From the NCBI RefSeq assembly GCF_002563655.1, contig NZ_PDIY01000001.1, forward strand, positions 478,501 to 542,500: a DNA stretch of 64,000 bases, written 5' to 3'. Of this stretch, positions 27,901-37,083 are shown in pieces. The DNA is from Bacillus sp. es.034 (lineage in GTDB: Bacteria; Bacillota; Bacilli; Bacillales; Bacillaceae_B). A model generated the notes under the pieces. That model had not been told where the DNA came from. It saw only the letters and a list, made by a program, of their open reading frames with translations, and did no database searches. The position numbers were made by a program, and so were the translations under genes. The stretch's first letter is position 1. The number at the start of each line of letters is the position of its first letter.

Positions 27901-28013
27901 TTCAGGGCAAGACACCCTTGCGTACCGGAATAATCGAATTCAGCCGCCTGCCCGATGATGATGGGTCCCGATCCGATGATCAGGATTTTTTGAATACTGG
28001 AATCTTTAGGCAT
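24945..28013 (-). CDS. carB: Carbamoyl phosphate synthase large subunit, arginine-specific
   Basis: 1022 residues from the ATG at 28013 (MPKDSSIQKILIIGSGPIII), with a GGGGAGAGAG ribosome site; the frame runs 50 codons further without support. Two ATP-grasp halves are evident, each starting with a GSGPI or GAGPI phosphate loop (near residues 13 and 548). The C-terminal allosteric domain is short compared with the 1070-residue pyrimidine enzyme. Its place among arg genes shows that it is the arginine-regulated CPSase, as in B. subtilis. It overlaps carA by eight bases and argF by four. Confidence 0.96.
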   Translation of the reverse strand: MPKDSSIQKILIIGSGPIIIGQAAEFDYSGTQGCLALKEEGYEVVLVNHNPATIMTDTAYADTVYCEPLTVKTLTEIIEKERPHGVVASLGGQTALNLAVGLHEKGVLEKYGVKLLGTSVDSIQKGEDREKFRSLMEELGHPTAESSIVHDLEEALVFSEEIALPIIVRPAYTLGGRGGGIASCMEEYKKLVLSGLKASPIHQILVEKSIAGFKEIEYEVMRDSKGNCISVCNMENFDPVGVHTGDSIVVAPSQTLTDREFHMLRTAAFEIVSALEVVGGCNIQFALDPNSNQYYVIEVNPRVSRSSALASKATGYPIAKVAVKIAVGYTLDEIINPLTRTTYASFEPALDYVVVKFPRWPFDKFPEANRVLGTKMKATGEVMAIERSLEAAFQKALQSLDLSLENLYRGMSDLTLEELEKKVVTPTDSRFFELMELLRGGRSIDSLHEMTGIDKLFLSVMSNLVYMEHKLSTSSFSVKLLKEAKEFRFEDKAIAGLTGMTEASITDLRLKEGIVPVFKMVDTCAGEFEAITNYAYSTYHGVNEILPLPGEKKVLIIGAGPIRIGQGVEFDYSAVKAIQRLKDHGYTTIMVNNNPETVSTDYETADRLYFEPITKEAVLSIIKHEKVDTVLIQFGGQTALNLAGMLEGEGITLLGTSSDIIDTVEDRERFYQLLDGCGIPRVKGDICHSKEEAMHVAGNLAFPLLCRPSYVIGGKGMVKVKSLEEMQRFIQTADEEYFPILVDEFKEGREVEIDLVGDGKDAYVPGVMEHIERAGVHSGDSMSIFPSESLSGEIKETIEEYARKIVSALQYKGIMNIQFLLQGGEVYVLEVNPRASRTVPIVSKVLGFPLIDMATDLLCGERLTIDAFDPPSVIKGVGVKYPVFSSHALPEIDQVLGANMKSTGEGLCLGETVEEALYKVFEELHGGVEAGGTMYVDCEQAKQYQTAQEPSFSEWIKTDHACVYFNNEETDTMKKRRIAALEAGVTVITEIETLQAFMRSKNAHVQTKPLVHSKSIQGVSRV

Positions 28014-29070
28014 ACACTTTCTCTCTCCCCGGTTGTTTAATTGATTGATAGAATTGCTGGAATATCCACGAAGCGTCTTCAGGTCCAGGACGTGCTTCGG
28101 GATGGAATTGAACGGAAAGGATCGGCTTACTATGATGCTGAAGCCCTTCAAGGGAACCATCATTGACGTTCATAAATCGCGGTTCAAGCCCTGTCCCGAA
28201 TAAACTATCTTTCTTCACAACATAATTATGGTTTTGCGATGTGATGAACACCTCACCCGTATTGTTGTCCATGACCGGGTGATTCGCCCCTCTGTGCCCG
28301 AATAACAATCGTTCCGTTTCCCCTCCCAGTGCAAGGGCGATCAATTGATGACCCAGGCAGATTCCAAGCGTCGGCATTTGCAGGATTTTCTCTTTCAGCT
28401 GTGGTAAGAACCTCATCATTTCCTTCGGGTCTCCAGGGCCGTTGGATAATACCAGTCCATCGACATCCAGCTGGTCCAAATGCGCCAGTTGGTGATAGGG
28501 GATGACCGTCACAAGACAATCCATTTTCAATAAGCTTGATACGATCGATTTCTTCACACCGAAATCGATGACGGCGATATGCTTGCTTCCGCTTCCCATT
28601 TGAAAGATTTCTGAAGCAGCGACTTTTTCGATTTGACCGGTGAGTGTTTCTTCCTCAGGCAGAGCTTCTGTATATGAAATGCATGCATTTTGACTTCCCT
28701 CATGACGGATCTCTTTCACAACCTGTCTCGTATCCACCCCTGTCATAAAAGGAATCTTCCATTTCAGAAGATAGTCCTTAAGGGACGAAGCAGCTTGATA
28801 ATGGGAGAATGATTGGGCTGAACCAAGCATGACGACCCCTTTCACCTGAGGCTCCCCGCTTTCGAAATCATTCTCGTTCACACCGTACTGGCCGATGAGG
28901 GGGTAGGTGAAAACGACGATCTGATCCTTATAGGAAGGGTCTGTCAGCACTTCCTGATACCCTGTCATTCCTGTAAAGAACACAATCTCACCCTGAACGG
29001 GATCCTCTTCATCCATCATGACTTTCCCTGTAAAGGTGCTCCCGTTTTGCAAACATAGGTACCCTTTCAT
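28006..29070 (-). CDS. carA: Carbamoyl phosphate synthase small subunit, arginine-specific
   Basis: 354 residues from the ATG at 29070 (MKGYLCLQNGSTFTGKVMMD), with AAAGGAGGTCAACAC before it. The class I glutamine amidotransferase domain in the C-terminal half has the nucleophile in TLGICLGHQLIALALGG and the His/Glu pair in SVQFHPEARPGPED. It releases ammonia from glutamine for CarB. The N-terminal domain includes GMTGYQEVLTDPSYKDQIV. An AT-rich gap of 75 bases separates it from argD, larger than other gaps in this operon. Confidence 0.96.
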   Translation of the reverse strand: MKGYLCLQNGSTFTGKVMMDEEDPVQGEIVFFTGMTGYQEVLTDPSYKDQIVVFTYPLIGQYGVNENDFESGEPQVKGVVMLGSAQSFSHYQAASSLKDYLLKWKIPFMTGVDTRQVVKEIRHEGSQNACISYTEALPEEETLTGQIEKVAASEIFQMGSGSKHIAVIDFGVKKSIVSSLLKMDCLVTVIPYHQLAHLDQLDVDGLVLSNGPGDPKEMMRFLPQLKEKILQMPTLGICLGHQLIALALGGETERLLFGHRGANHPVMDNNTGEVFITSQNHNYVVKKDSLFGTGLEPRFMNVNDGSLEGLQHHSKPILSVQFHPEARPGPEDASWIFQQFYQSIKQPGREKVYA

Positions 29071-29145
29071 GTGTTGACCTCCTTTTATGAATAAATAATT
29101 ATATTTAAGTATTTTTGTATTTTTATACATTTACCATTAAAAAAT

Positions 29146-30306
29146 TTAGCAGACTTCCGCTGATTGATGTTGCTTGATTGTACGGACCAAAATGTGAAGG
29201 GCCTGATCGAGTTCAGCTCGGGTGACGGTCAATGGTGGTAATAACCGGATTACATGAGCTCCTGCCGGAAGGGTCAATAATCCATTATGCCGGAGCTCGG
29301 CAATGATATCACTCACTTCCTTATCGAAGGAGATACCGATCATAAAACCGATCCCCTTTACTTCTTGGACAATGTGATATTCCTGGAGCTGAAGGGTCAG
29401 TTGTCCCATAAAATACTCCGATTTACGTTGAACATCTTTCAGGAATCCATCTTCGAAAATGGTTTCCATGGTTGCCTTCGCTGCCGACATCGCTAACGGA
29501 TTCCCTCCGAATGTCGATCCGTGTGTGCCTTGTGAAAAGGATGGGATGAGTTCTTTCTTGCCCATCATGGCCCCCACCGGGAAACCGCTACCGAGTCCTT
29601 TGGCAGCCGTGACGATATCCGGATCCAGGAAATAGTGCTGGTAGGCAAATGGCCGTCCCGTCCGTCCCACTCCTGTCTGGACTTCATCAATGATGAGCAG
29701 TGCATCTAGTTCACGACACTTCGCTTCAACTGCCTGCAAAAAGGAATGGGTCCCCGGGTTGACTCCCCCTTCCCCCTGAATCACTTCAAGCATGATGCCC
29801 GCGACATCCTCACCCTCCACTTCTGAAAGGGTCTCCTCATCGTTATATGGAAGGTATTCAAAGGTCGGAAGCAAGGGACCGAATCCGCTATGGATTTTTT
29901 CCTGTCCTGTGGCACTCATCGTTGCGAATGTGCGGCCGTGAAAGGATTGCTTAAAGGTGAGGATTTTCGTTTTGCCTGTATGTTTCTTCGCAAGCTTTAT
30001 CGCCGCTTCATTTGCTTCCGCTCCGCTATTGCAGAAGAAGACGGCATCAAGGCCACTTGCTGAAGCGAGGACTGTGGCAGCCTCTTCCTGTTTAGTAATC
30101 GTAAACAGATTCGATACGTGCCAAAGTGTATCCAATTGCCTCTCCACGGCTTTTTTTACAACAGAAGGGGAATGCCCTAAGTTACAAACGGCGATTCCTG
30201 AAATGAAATCCAAATAGGATGTACCATTATGATCCTGGACCTCCGTACCTTTTCCCGAGACCAATTCAATGTCTAACCGATTATACGTTGGGAATACATG
30301 ACTCAT
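29146..30306 (-). CDS. argD: Acetylornithine aminotransferase
   Basis: 386 residues from the ATG at 30306 (MSHVFPTYNRLDIELVSGKG). The argB stop overlaps this ATG by four bases. A class III PLP aminotransferase: the cofactor lysine is in VTAAKGLGSGFPVGA, the Asp in LIIDEVQTGVGRTG, and substrate loops in NSGAEANEAAIKLA. It converts N-acetylglutamate semialdehyde to N-acetylornithine. Fourth gene of the arginine operon. Confidence 0.95.
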   Translation of the reverse strand: MSHVFPTYNRLDIELVSGKGTEVQDHNGTSYLDFISGIAVCNLGHSPSVVKKAVERQLDTLWHVSNLFTITKQEEAATVLASASGLDAVFFCNSGAEANEAAIKLAKKHTGKTKILTFKQSFHGRTFATMSATGQEKIHSGFGPLLPTFEYLPYNDEETLSEVEGEDVAGIMLEVIQGEGGVNPGTHSFLQAVEAKCRELDALLIIDEVQTGVGRTGRPFAYQHYFLDPDIVTAAKGLGSGFPVGAMMGKKELIPSFSQGTHGSTFGGNPLAMSAAKATMETIFEDGFLKDVQRKSEYFMGQLTLQLQEYHIVQEVKGIGFMIGISFDKEVSDIIAELRHNGLLTLPAGAHVIRLLPPLTVTRAELDQALHILVRTIKQHQSAEVC

Positions 30307-31112
30307 ATCGCTTGAACCCCTTTTCCTTCTGTAATCCGGGTGCCGATCATTTCCCCATCCTGGATGATGGAATCCCGGCATCCGACAATCATCACTTCAT
30401 TAATATGTTTGTTTAGAACTGATAGAGCCGCCTGCACCTTAGGGATCATTCCACCGTAGATCACACCGGTTTCTATATAATGTTGAATGACTTCGATTGT
30501 TACACGTGAAACAAGTTCACCGTCTTTCAAGATCCCGGGTACATCGGTGACAAATACCAGTTTCTCAGCCTTCAGTGCTTGGGCGACGGCCGCTGCAGCA
30601 AGGTCGGCATTCACATTCACCCTTTCTCCTTCACCTGTGGTTGCAAGAGGGGCAATCACCGGCAAGTAATTTAATGATAGTAGATTGTGCAGCAGCGTGA
30701 GATTGACCTCTTCAATTTTCCCTACAAACCCAAGAGACTCTTGATCTATGAAACTCGCCTCGAGCAATTGAGCATCGTACCCGCATAACCCGACAGCTTT
30801 TACCCCATCCCGATTGAGTCGGTGGACCAATGCGCTGTTCACCTTCCCCTTCAGCATTTGTTCGGCAATATTGAAAACATCCTTCGTGGTCTTTCGCTGG
30901 CCGTTGATGAACGTGGACTGTATTCCTAGCTCCTTAAGTGTTGCCGTAATCTCAGGCCCCCCGCCGTGAACGAGAATCACATGGTAGTGATTCTGAAGAT
31001 CTTTTATGCTTTTATAGAAAAGGGGCGACAGCTTGGAAATGATACTCCCACCGAGTTTCACTACAATCACAGGCTTATGTTCGGTAACTTGCATTGATTT
31101 TGACGTAATCAT
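30303..31112 (-). CDS. argB: Acetylglutamate kinase
   Basis: About 269 residues from the ATG at 31112; GGGGGTG lies upstream. An ATG six codons later (MQVTEHKPVIVVKLGGS) is the alternative and has no ribosome site. The amino acid kinase fold shows VVKLGGSIIS, HGGGPEI (acetylglutamate site) and NVNADLAAAAVAQAL. It phosphorylates N-acetylglutamate. The start lies within the end of argJ (38-base overlap), pointing to translational coupling. The protein lacks an N-terminal arginine-sensing helix, as expected where ArgJ recycles acetate. Confidence 0.94.
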   Translation of the reverse strand: MITSKSMQVTEHKPVIVVKLGGSIISKLSPLFYKSIKDLQNHYHVILVHGGGPEITATLKELGIQSTFINGQRKTTKDVFNIAEQMLKGKVNSALVHRLNRDGVKAVGLCGYDAQLLEASFIDQESLGFVGKIEEVNLTLLHNLLSLNYLPVIAPLATTGEGERVNVNADLAAAAVAQALKAEKLVFVTDVPGILKDGELVSRVTIEVIQHYIETGVIYGGMIPKVQAALSVLNKHINEVMIVGCRDSIIQDGEMIGTRITEGKGVQAI

Positions 31113-32304
31113 ACGTAAGATCGCACCCCCAGGCTTTTCCGAATTCTTTTCCACTCTGCAGTGATACAGAGATGCTCACAAGTTCAGCTTGCATGTACCC
31201 GCTGACTTCCTGTTCGTTGAACGGTTGAGGAGTCCCATTTGAAAAAACGAGGGTGTCCCCGATGTGGATCTCACATTGATGGGGGCTAATGTCGACCCCA
31301 CTGTGCCCCATCGCCCCGACGATCCTTCCCCAGTTCGGATCCCCACCGAAGAGGGCCGTCTTCACCAGATTGGAACCGACGATTTTTTTTGCCAAAACAT
31401 TGGCCTCCTGCTTGGAGCGGGCTCCCGTCACATTCACTTCCACCAGTTTCGTTGCGCCTTCCCCATCCCTTGCGATTTGTTTCGCCAGATCCTCACATAA
31501 AAGCGTCAATCCTTTTTGAAAGCGAGTCCAGTCAGGATGATTCTCATGAAGGGCTTCATGTTCCACCATGCCATTTGCCAGACTGATGACCATATCGTTG
31601 GTGGATGTTTCCCCGTCCACGGTGATTTGATTAAAGGATTGATCGATGGCGGTTTTAAGCGCAGTCTGCAGTACGTCCGATGATATGGTGGCGTCGGTTG
31701 TAATAAAGCCGAGCATCGTCGCCATATTGGGGTGGATCATCCCCGAGCCTTTCGCACAGCCTCCGATGGTGACGGTTTTCCCGTCGATCATTACCTGATA
31801 GCACGAGGACTTCTCGATGGTATCCGTGGTGAGGATGGCCTGTTGGAAAGACTGTGCACTTTCCGGGTCCGCATCGACCTGGATTTTACTGCAGCCCTTT
31901 TTCATCTTATCCATAGGCAGCCATTCTCCGATGACACCTGTGGATGCAACAGCGACGTACTCTTCGGGAATCTCGAACCGTTCGGCCGCCCATTCCCTCG
32001 TTTGATACGCATCCCTCACCCCTTGTTCACCTGTACACGCATTTGCAATGGCACTATTTACGACAATTGCTTGTAGTGTATGAGATTGGGAGATGCTTTC
32101 CTGTGTGACTTTGAGGGGAGCCGCTTGAAAATGGCTTTGCGTATAAACCGCCCCACATTGTGCAGGTTTCTCGCTGTAAATGACACCAAAATCTTTTTTG
32201 GCGTATCTCAGGCCGGTATGCATACCGCCAGCCTTATATCCAAGAGGTGACAGAATCGTTCCTCCCTTGATCGGTTTCACTGTTTCTTCTTTTACCAGTT
32301 TCAT
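31075..32304 (-). CDS. argJ: Bifunctional ornithine acetyltransferase / N-acetylglutamate synthase
   Basis: 409 residues. The precursor self-cleaves before the Thr of MATMLGFITTDA into alpha and beta chains, and that Thr is the nucleophile; the preceding GGCAKGSGMIHPN is the oxyanion region. It transfers the acetyl group of N-acetylornithine to glutamate, closing the cyclic arginine pathway. The ATG follows AGGGGGAGAATCA. Second gene of the operon, 14 bases after argC. Confidence 0.96.
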   Translation of the reverse strand: MKLVKEETVKPIKGGTILSPLGYKAGGMHTGLRYAKKDFGVIYSEKPAQCGAVYTQSHFQAAPLKVTQESISQSHTLQAIVVNSAIANACTGEQGVRDAYQTREWAAERFEIPEEYVAVASTGVIGEWLPMDKMKKGCSKIQVDADPESAQSFQQAILTTDTIEKSSCYQVMIDGKTVTIGGCAKGSGMIHPNMATMLGFITTDATISSDVLQTALKTAIDQSFNQITVDGETSTNDMVISLANGMVEHEALHENHPDWTRFQKGLTLLCEDLAKQIARDGEGATKLVEVNVTGARSKQEANVLAKKIVGSNLVKTALFGGDPNWGRIVGAMGHSGVDISPHQCEIHIGDTLVFSNGTPQPFNEQEVSGYMQAELVSISVSLQSGKEFGKAWGCDLTYDYVKINASYRT

Positions 32305-32318
32305 TGATTCTCCCCCTC

Positions 32319-33353
32319 TTATGGATAAATTGGATAGTGATGAAGACCGGTCGTTTCGTCCAACCCAAGCATCACGTTCATATTTTGCACCGCCTGACCT
32401 GCCGCTCCCTTTACCAAATTATCGATCACTGATACGATCGTGACCCGGTTCGTTCGTGGATCTGCTTTAATGGATAGGTCACAGAAATTCGTGCCGAATA
32501 CTTCTTTGGTGCTCGGGAACTGCCCGACCGGACGAATCCTGACGAATGGATGCTTTTCATAAAAGCTTTGATAGCGGATATGTAACTGCTCAGTGGTGCA
32601 GGTGTCCTTCAAGTCGGCGTACATCGTCACCATGATCCCCCTGGTCATGGGAATGAGATGGGTTGTGAATGTGATCGGGCACGCTTCACTGCTCCATTCC
32701 TTCAACTGTTGTTCAATTTCTGGTGTGTGCTGGTGCTGATGGACTTTATAGATTCGTAGATTTTCCTGAGTCTCGGAAAAATGACTGGATTGACTCGCTT
32801 TCCTGCCCGCCCCGGATAAACCGGTTTTGGCATCGATGATCAAGGAGTGAGTGTCTATAAGATCCTGCTGAAAGAGGGGAGCCAGCCCCAGCAGGGTCGC
32901 TGTCGGAAAGCAGCCGGGGTTGGCAATCAGGTCCGCTTCCCGGATGGCGTGTCGATTGATTTCAGTCAGTCCATAGACGGCTTTCCCGAGAACATCCTGC
33001 GGAGCGGATTCTCCTTTATACCATTCTTCATATTCACCCGGATCCTTTAAACGCAGGTCGCCTGAAAGGTCGATCACTTTCGCCTTACTTCCCATGAGCT
33101 TCTGAGCAAGTTCCTTTGAAACGCCGGAAGGCACCGCGAGAAATACGAAATCAAGCTGTTGCATCTCTTCGATCATGATCGGCTTCACTCTTTCTTGGGA
33201 AAGACAGGATAAATGCGGATACTGCTCCGCATATGAACTCCCTTCCAGAGAAGATGAATACAAAATACACCCATTCACATTCGGATGATTCGACAACAGA
33301 CGATACAACTCCACACCACCATACCCAGTACTACCAACTATACCAACATCCAA
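32319..33353 (-). CDS. argC: N-acetyl-gamma-glutamyl-phosphate reductase
   Basis: 344 residues starting with TTG at 33353 after GAGAGG. The NADP-binding GIVGSTGYGGVELYRLL is at the N-terminus, and the catalytic cysteine lies in LIANPGCFPTATLLGL. It reduces acetylglutamyl phosphate to the semialdehyde. First gene of argCJBD-carAB-argF. A promoter and two ARG-box-like sites lie upstream, consistent with AhrC/ArgR repression by arginine. Confidence 0.95.
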   Translation of the reverse strand: MDVGIVGSTGYGGVELYRLLSNHPNVNGCILYSSSLEGSSYAEQYPHLSCLSQERVKPIMIEEMQQLDFVFLAVPSGVSKELAQKLMGSKAKVIDLSGDLRLKDPGEYEEWYKGESAPQDVLGKAVYGLTEINRHAIREADLIANPGCFPTATLLGLAPLFQQDLIDTHSLIIDAKTGLSGAGRKASQSSHFSETQENLRIYKVHQHQHTPEIEQQLKEWSSEACPITFTTHLIPMTRGIMVTMYADLKDTCTTEQLHIRYQSFYEKHPFVRIRPVGQFPSTKEVFGTNFCDLSIKADPRTNRVTIVSVIDNLVKGAAGQAVQNMNVMLGLDETTGLHHYPIYP

Positions 33354-33391
33354 TACCTCTCACCCCACACAATAAATTTAAATTAGGTCTA

Positions 33392-33435
33392 ATTATATGA
33401 GTGTATATTAATAAAATCAATAGTATATTTATAAA
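33392..33435 (-). promoter_or_regulatory. argC promoter with two ARG-box-like operators
   Basis: On the minus strand TTGATT (33420-33415) and TATAAT (33397-33392) are 17 bases apart. Two sites similar to the ArgR/AhrC consensus TGNATWWWWATNCA lie at 33402-33415 (13 of 14 positions) and 33422-33435 (12 of 14), 20 bases apart. One is inside the promoter spacer and one just upstream of the -35. A repressor on these would block RNA polymerase. Confidence 0.7.
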
Positions 33436-33492
33436 TTTTTATATAAAGTTACTTTATTCACATATTCACTCCGATAGTACTAGAAACATATA

Positions 33493-33529
33493 AAGGTCCG
33501 TCCCTCGAAATGCGTGAGGGACGGACCTT
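33493..33529. repeat. Dispersed repeat, palindromic pair, copy 5
   Basis: AAGGTCCGTCCCTC at 33493-33506 and its exact complement at 33516-33529, with a nine-base loop. It lies 22 bases beyond the aceA stop, where it may serve as a terminator. Confidence 0.95.
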
Positions 33530-33550
33530 CATGTGTATTTTAATAGTATT

Positions 33551-34831
33551 TTAGAATTGTGCGGCCTCCGTAGACCCTTTTAGGGCCGTTGTGGAGGATG
33601 TTCCACCTGAAATCACCATGGAGACTTCGTCAAAATATCCGGTTCCGACTTCACGCTGATGTCTTGTAGCGGAATATCCATGCTTTTCGCTGGCAAACTC
33701 TGCTTCCTGAAGCTGTGAATAGGCAGCCATACCGCGATCTTTGTAGCCCCTCGCAAGCTCGAACATACTGTGGTTCAGTGCGTGGAAGCCCGCAAGTGTG
33801 ACGAACTGGAATTTATAGCCCATCTTACCGAGCTCCACCTGGAACTTAGCGATCGTTTCATCGTCCAATTTCTTTTTCCAGTTAAAGGACGGGGAACAGT
33901 TATAGGCCAGTAATTTCCCTGGATGTTCAGCATGAATCGCCTCTGCAAACCGGCGAGCCTCTTCAAGACTCGGCTCTGACGTTTCACACCATACAAGATC
34001 TGCATAAGGAGCATACGCAAGGCCTCTCGCAATCGCTTGATCGAGGCCGGCGTTTGTGCGGAAGAAGCCTTCAGGCGTTCGATCGCCCGTGATGAACTGG
34101 GCATCATACGGATCGACATCGCTCGTGATCAAGTCAGCGGCATTGGCATCCGTACGGGCAACGATCAAGGTCGGCACACCCATTACGTCCGCTGCAAGAC
34201 GGGCGGAAATAAGATTCTTTACAGAAGTTTGAGTCGGAAGAAGCACCTTACCTCCAAGATGACCGCACTTTTTCTCTGAGGAAAGCTGGTCTTCAAAATG
34301 GACCGCTGACGCCCCTGCTTCAATCATTCCTTTCATTAATTCAAACACATTCAGCTGTCCGCCGAATCCCGCTTCTGCATCAGCAACGATCGGTACGAAC
34401 CAATCAATCGATTCATCCCCTTCTACATAATGAACCTGATCTGCGCGCTGGAGGGCCTGGTTGATCCTCTTTACGACGGATGGGACTGAGTTTGCCGGGT
34501 ACAGACTTTGATCGGGATACATATGTCCAGATAAGTTGGCATCCGCTGCAACCTGCCATCCGCTTAGATAAATGGCTTTCAGTCCGGCTCTTACCTGTTG
34601 GACCGCCTGGTTTCCTGTCAGGGCACCCAGTGCATTGATATAATCCTCCTCATGTAGCAAATTCCATAGTTTCTCGGAACCCCTGCGGGCAATTGTGTGT
34701 TCGATATCAATCGATCCTCTTAGTCGAATAACATCTTCCGCCGAGTAAGGACGGTTGATCCCTTTCCATCGTTGATCCATTTCCCAGTTTTCCTGAAGTG
34801 CCGTTACACGTTCATTGTTTGCTTTTACCAT
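33551..34831 (-). CDS. aceA: Isocitrate lyase
   Basis: 426 residues from the ATG at 34831 ([20 protein letters not shown]), preceded by GGGAGAGATTTAAT; a longer frame reads through a repeat copy and is not used. It splits isocitrate to glyoxylate and succinate. Catalytic residues are in KKCGHLGGK (Cys189), and the second signature [10 protein letters not shown] is near residue 308. With malate synthase upstream it forms the glyoxylate bypass, needed on acetate or fatty acids. B. subtilis lacks this pathway, so its presence separates this organism from it. Confidence 0.96.
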   Translation of the reverse strand: MVKANNERVTALQENWEMDQRWKGINRPYSAEDVIRLRGSIDIEHTIARRGSEKLWNLLHEEDYINALGALTGNQAVQQVRAGLKAIYLSGWQVAADANLSGHMYPDQSLYPANSVPSVVKRINQALQRADQVHYVEGDESIDWFVPIVADAEAGFGGQLNVFELMKGMIEAGASAVHFEDQLSSEKKCGHLGGKVLLPTQTSVKNLISARLAADVMGVPTLIVARTDANAADLITSDVDPYDAQFITGDRTPEGFFRTNAGLDQAIARGLAYAPYADLVWCETSEPSLEEARRFAEAIHAEHPGKLLAYNCSPSFNWKKKLDDETIAKFQVELGKMGYKFQFVTLAGFHALNHSMFELARGYKDRGMAAYSQLQEAEFASEKHGYSATRHQREVGTGYFDEVSMVISGGTSSTTALKGSTEAAQF

Positions 34832-34890
34832 ATTAAATCTCTCCCTTTTTTGTTTTTTACATACCGGTGTATGTTCTTGCGTCATCGGTT

Positions 34891-34904
34891 GAGGTCCGTC
34901 CCTC
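34891..34904 (+). repeat. Dispersed GGTCCGTCCCTC repeat, copy 6
   Basis: Single GAGGTCCGTCCCTC copy in the aceB-aceA spacer, about 60 bases upstream of the aceA start. Confidence 0.85.
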
Positions 34905-34974
34905 ATCCAGATGAAGCGGTAATTGATTAAAGTGAATATGCCTGTTCTACCAACACTTGACCGGGTCCGAACCT

Positions 34975-36564
34975 TTAAAGGATCCGGTAGCCGGGAATGG
35001 TGAGGAAGTCTGTGAACTGGTCGTTCTGGATGAGCTGATCGAACAGGTCGACGGCTTCAGAGAATCGGCGTTCCTTGTATCGTTCTTCTCCCAGTAGGCT
35101 TTTGAGTTTTGTCAGTTCTTCCTGCTTCAGTTGTTCGTAGAGTTCCATGGTGATATTCCGGCCATCCTCGAGGATCCCTTTCGGATGACGGATCCATTGC
35201 CACAGCTGGGCACGCGAGATTTCTGCCGTGGCCACATCTTCCATCAGATGATGGATCGGTGCGGCTCCCTGGCCGCTCAGCCAGGATGAAATGTATTGAA
35301 TGCCTACGTTAATGTTCAGCCGGACACCCTCTTCGGTTATCGCTCCTTGAGGAACTTCGAGAAGCTCCTGTTCTGATACTTCCAGGTCCAGCAATGTTTT
35401 CTCGTCAATCTGATTTTCCTTTTTCATTTCCTGATTGAATACGTCCATGGCAACCGGTACCAGACCAGGATGGGCTACCCACGTGCCATCATGACCATCC
35501 TTTGCTTCCCGTTCTTTATCTGTTTTCACTTTATTGAACGCTTCTTCGTTCTTGACTGGATCGTTCTTGACAGGGATCTGCGCCGCCATACCTCCTATTG
35601 CAGGTGCTCCCCTTCTATGACAGGTCTTAATTGTAAGCAGGGAATAGGCTCTCATGAATGGCGCCGTCATCGTGACCGATGAACGATCCGGAAGAATCAC
35701 ATCTTCCTGTTCGCGAAGCTTTTTGATATAGCTGAAGATATAATCCCATCTTCCACAATTCAGCCCGGCTGAGTGTTCTTTTAACTCATAAAGGATTTCA
35801 TCCATTTCAAATGCCGCTGTGATCGTTTCGATCAGGACCGTCGCTTTGATCGTCCCTTGGGGAATCCCCACATAATCCTGGGCAAACACAAATACTTCAT
35901 TCCAGAATCGTGCTTCTTCATGGCTTTCTAATTTAGGTAAGTAAAAATAAGGGCCTTTATTCAGTGAAGTTAAGTGAGTCGCATTATGGAAAATGAATAA
36001 GCCAAAGTCGACAAGGCTTCCTGATAGAGACTTTCCATCCAGTTCGATGTGTTTCTCTTCCAGGTGAAGTCCTCTTGGTCTTACGATCAGAACCGCGTGC
36101 TCTTCGTTCAATTCATAACGCTTCCCGTTTGTCTCGAAGTCTATCGTGTGGTGTACAGCATCTCGGAGGTTGATTTGTCCTTCTATGAGGTTCGTCCATG
36201 TAGGTGATGTGGCATCTTCAAAACATGCCATGAAACATTTCGCTCCGGAATTCAGAGCATTGATGACCATCTTTCGATCAACCGGGCCTGTGATCTCCAC
36301 CCTTCGATCCTGCAGTGCTTTCGGAATCGGAGCAACCTTCCACTCACTTTGACGGATCGATTCGGTTGCCGTCAAAAAGTGAGGAAGCTCTCCTCCATTG
36401 ATCCGCTCCTGCTTCTTTTCTCTGTTGTGTAACAGTTCCCTGCGTTTCTCCCCGAACCTGCGCTCCAGCTGTTCTAAAAACTGCAGTGCTTCAGAGGATA
36501 ACATTTCATCAAAGCCCGGTTTAAGTTCTCCGGTTACCTTGATACCAACCATTTGAGTAGACAT
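34975..36564 (-). CDS. aceB: Malate synthase A
   Basis: 529 residues. It condenses glyoxylate with acetyl-CoA to malate. Recognisable stretches: [20 protein letters not shown], then [30 protein letters not shown] and [18 protein letters not shown]. The length fits the plant/bacterial type A enzyme. The ATG follows TAAGGAGTGAATACGTTCT. It is upstream of aceA on the same strand with a 143-base gap that contains one repeat copy; cotranscription is likely but not certain. Confidence 0.96.
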   Translation of the reverse strand: MSTQMVGIKVTGELKPGFDEMLSSEALQFLEQLERRFGEKRRELLHNREKKQERINGGELPHFLTATESIRQSEWKVAPIPKALQDRRVEITGPVDRKMVINALNSGAKCFMACFEDATSPTWTNLIEGQINLRDAVHHTIDFETNGKRYELNEEHAVLIVRPRGLHLEEKHIELDGKSLSGSLVDFGLFIFHNATHLTSLNKGPYFYLPKLESHEEARFWNEVFVFAQDYVGIPQGTIKATVLIETITAAFEMDEILYELKEHSAGLNCGRWDYIFSYIKKLREQEDVILPDRSSVTMTAPFMRAYSLLTIKTCHRRGAPAIGGMAAQIPVKNDPVKNEEAFNKVKTDKEREAKDGHDGTWVAHPGLVPVAMDVFNQEMKKENQIDEKTLLDLEVSEQELLEVPQGAITEEGVRLNINVGIQYISSWLSGQGAAPIHHLMEDVATAEISRAQLWQWIRHPKGILEDGRNITMELYEQLKQEELTKLKSLLGEERYKERRFSEAVDLFDQLIQNDQFTDFLTIPGYRIL

Positions 36565-36721
36565 AGAACGTATTCACTCCTTAAGCGTATTAAACAAATC
36601 ATCATTGTTATAATACAGATTAATTAACATGTTTGTATTGTATAACAGATAGATTAAATTTGGAACACCTTTTTCAGAATTTTCATTCGACATTTTTCGC
36701 ATGGATGCTGATAACACAAAA

Positions 36722-36765
36722 AAGGTCCGTCCCTCAACGCATTAAAGCGGTGAGGGACGGACCTT
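36722..36765. repeat. Dispersed repeat, palindromic pair, copy 7
   Basis: AAGGTCCGTCCCTC at 36722-36735 and its complement at 36752-36765, extended by an inner AACGC/GCGGT stem. Six T follow on the minus strand, directly downstream of the small membrane-protein gene at 36790, so it should work as its terminator. Confidence 0.95.
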
Positions 36766-36789
36766 CAGTACCCATAACCATTTCGATAT

Positions 36790-36906
36790 TTATAGTTTGT
36801 TCTCCAATTCCTTCATTCTCTTCTCCATTTTTTTATTCTGTTCATAGACATGCGCTGCAAATGTTAGGGACGTTCCAGCCACTATAAGAGCAATAAAACT
36901 CATCAT
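36790..36906 (-). CDS. Small single-span membrane protein
   Basis: 38 residues from the first ATG at 36906, which has AAGGAGGTAGTTGAG just upstream; the longer frame to 37011 lacks such a site. MMSFIALIVAGTSLTFAAHV forms one hydrophobic span and KKMEKRMKELENKL a charged helix that could form a coiled coil. The function is unknown. It is read alone and ends at the palindromic repeat that resembles a terminator. The excellent ribosome site is the main support. Confidence 0.65.
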   Translation of the reverse strand: MMSFIALIVAGTSLTFAAHVYEQNKKMEKRMKELENKL

Positions 36907-37027
36907 CTCAACTACCTCCTTATTCTTCAATTTTGTATATAAAAACCTTTCTTCTGTTCCACTCGATTGATTCACTAATCTTTTACGTGTAAATCGATCT
37001 GATAGTTTCATTTTTTTGGAAATAGAG

Positions 37028-37041
37028 AAGGTCCGTCCCTC
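37028..37041 (+). repeat. Dispersed GGTCCGTCCCTC repeat, copy 8
   Basis: AAGGTCCGTCCCTC followed at once by the A-run of the camS terminator. Confidence 0.88.
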
Positions 37042-37047
37042 AAAAAA

Positions 37048-37075
37048 AGAACTAACCCTTTTGTGGATTAGTTCT
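37048..37075 (-). terminator. Terminator of the yer-pcr-lig-camS operon
   Basis: AGAACTAA pairs with TTAGTTCT; on the minus strand a run of seven T follows. It lies just past camS. Confidence 0.88.
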
Positions 37076-37083
37076 CTCTCTAC

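Noticed and set aside
34832..34906. Longer isocitrate lyase start beginning [10 protein letters not shown]
   Set aside because: The extension translates the intergenic repeat, and a good ribosome site is present at 34831.
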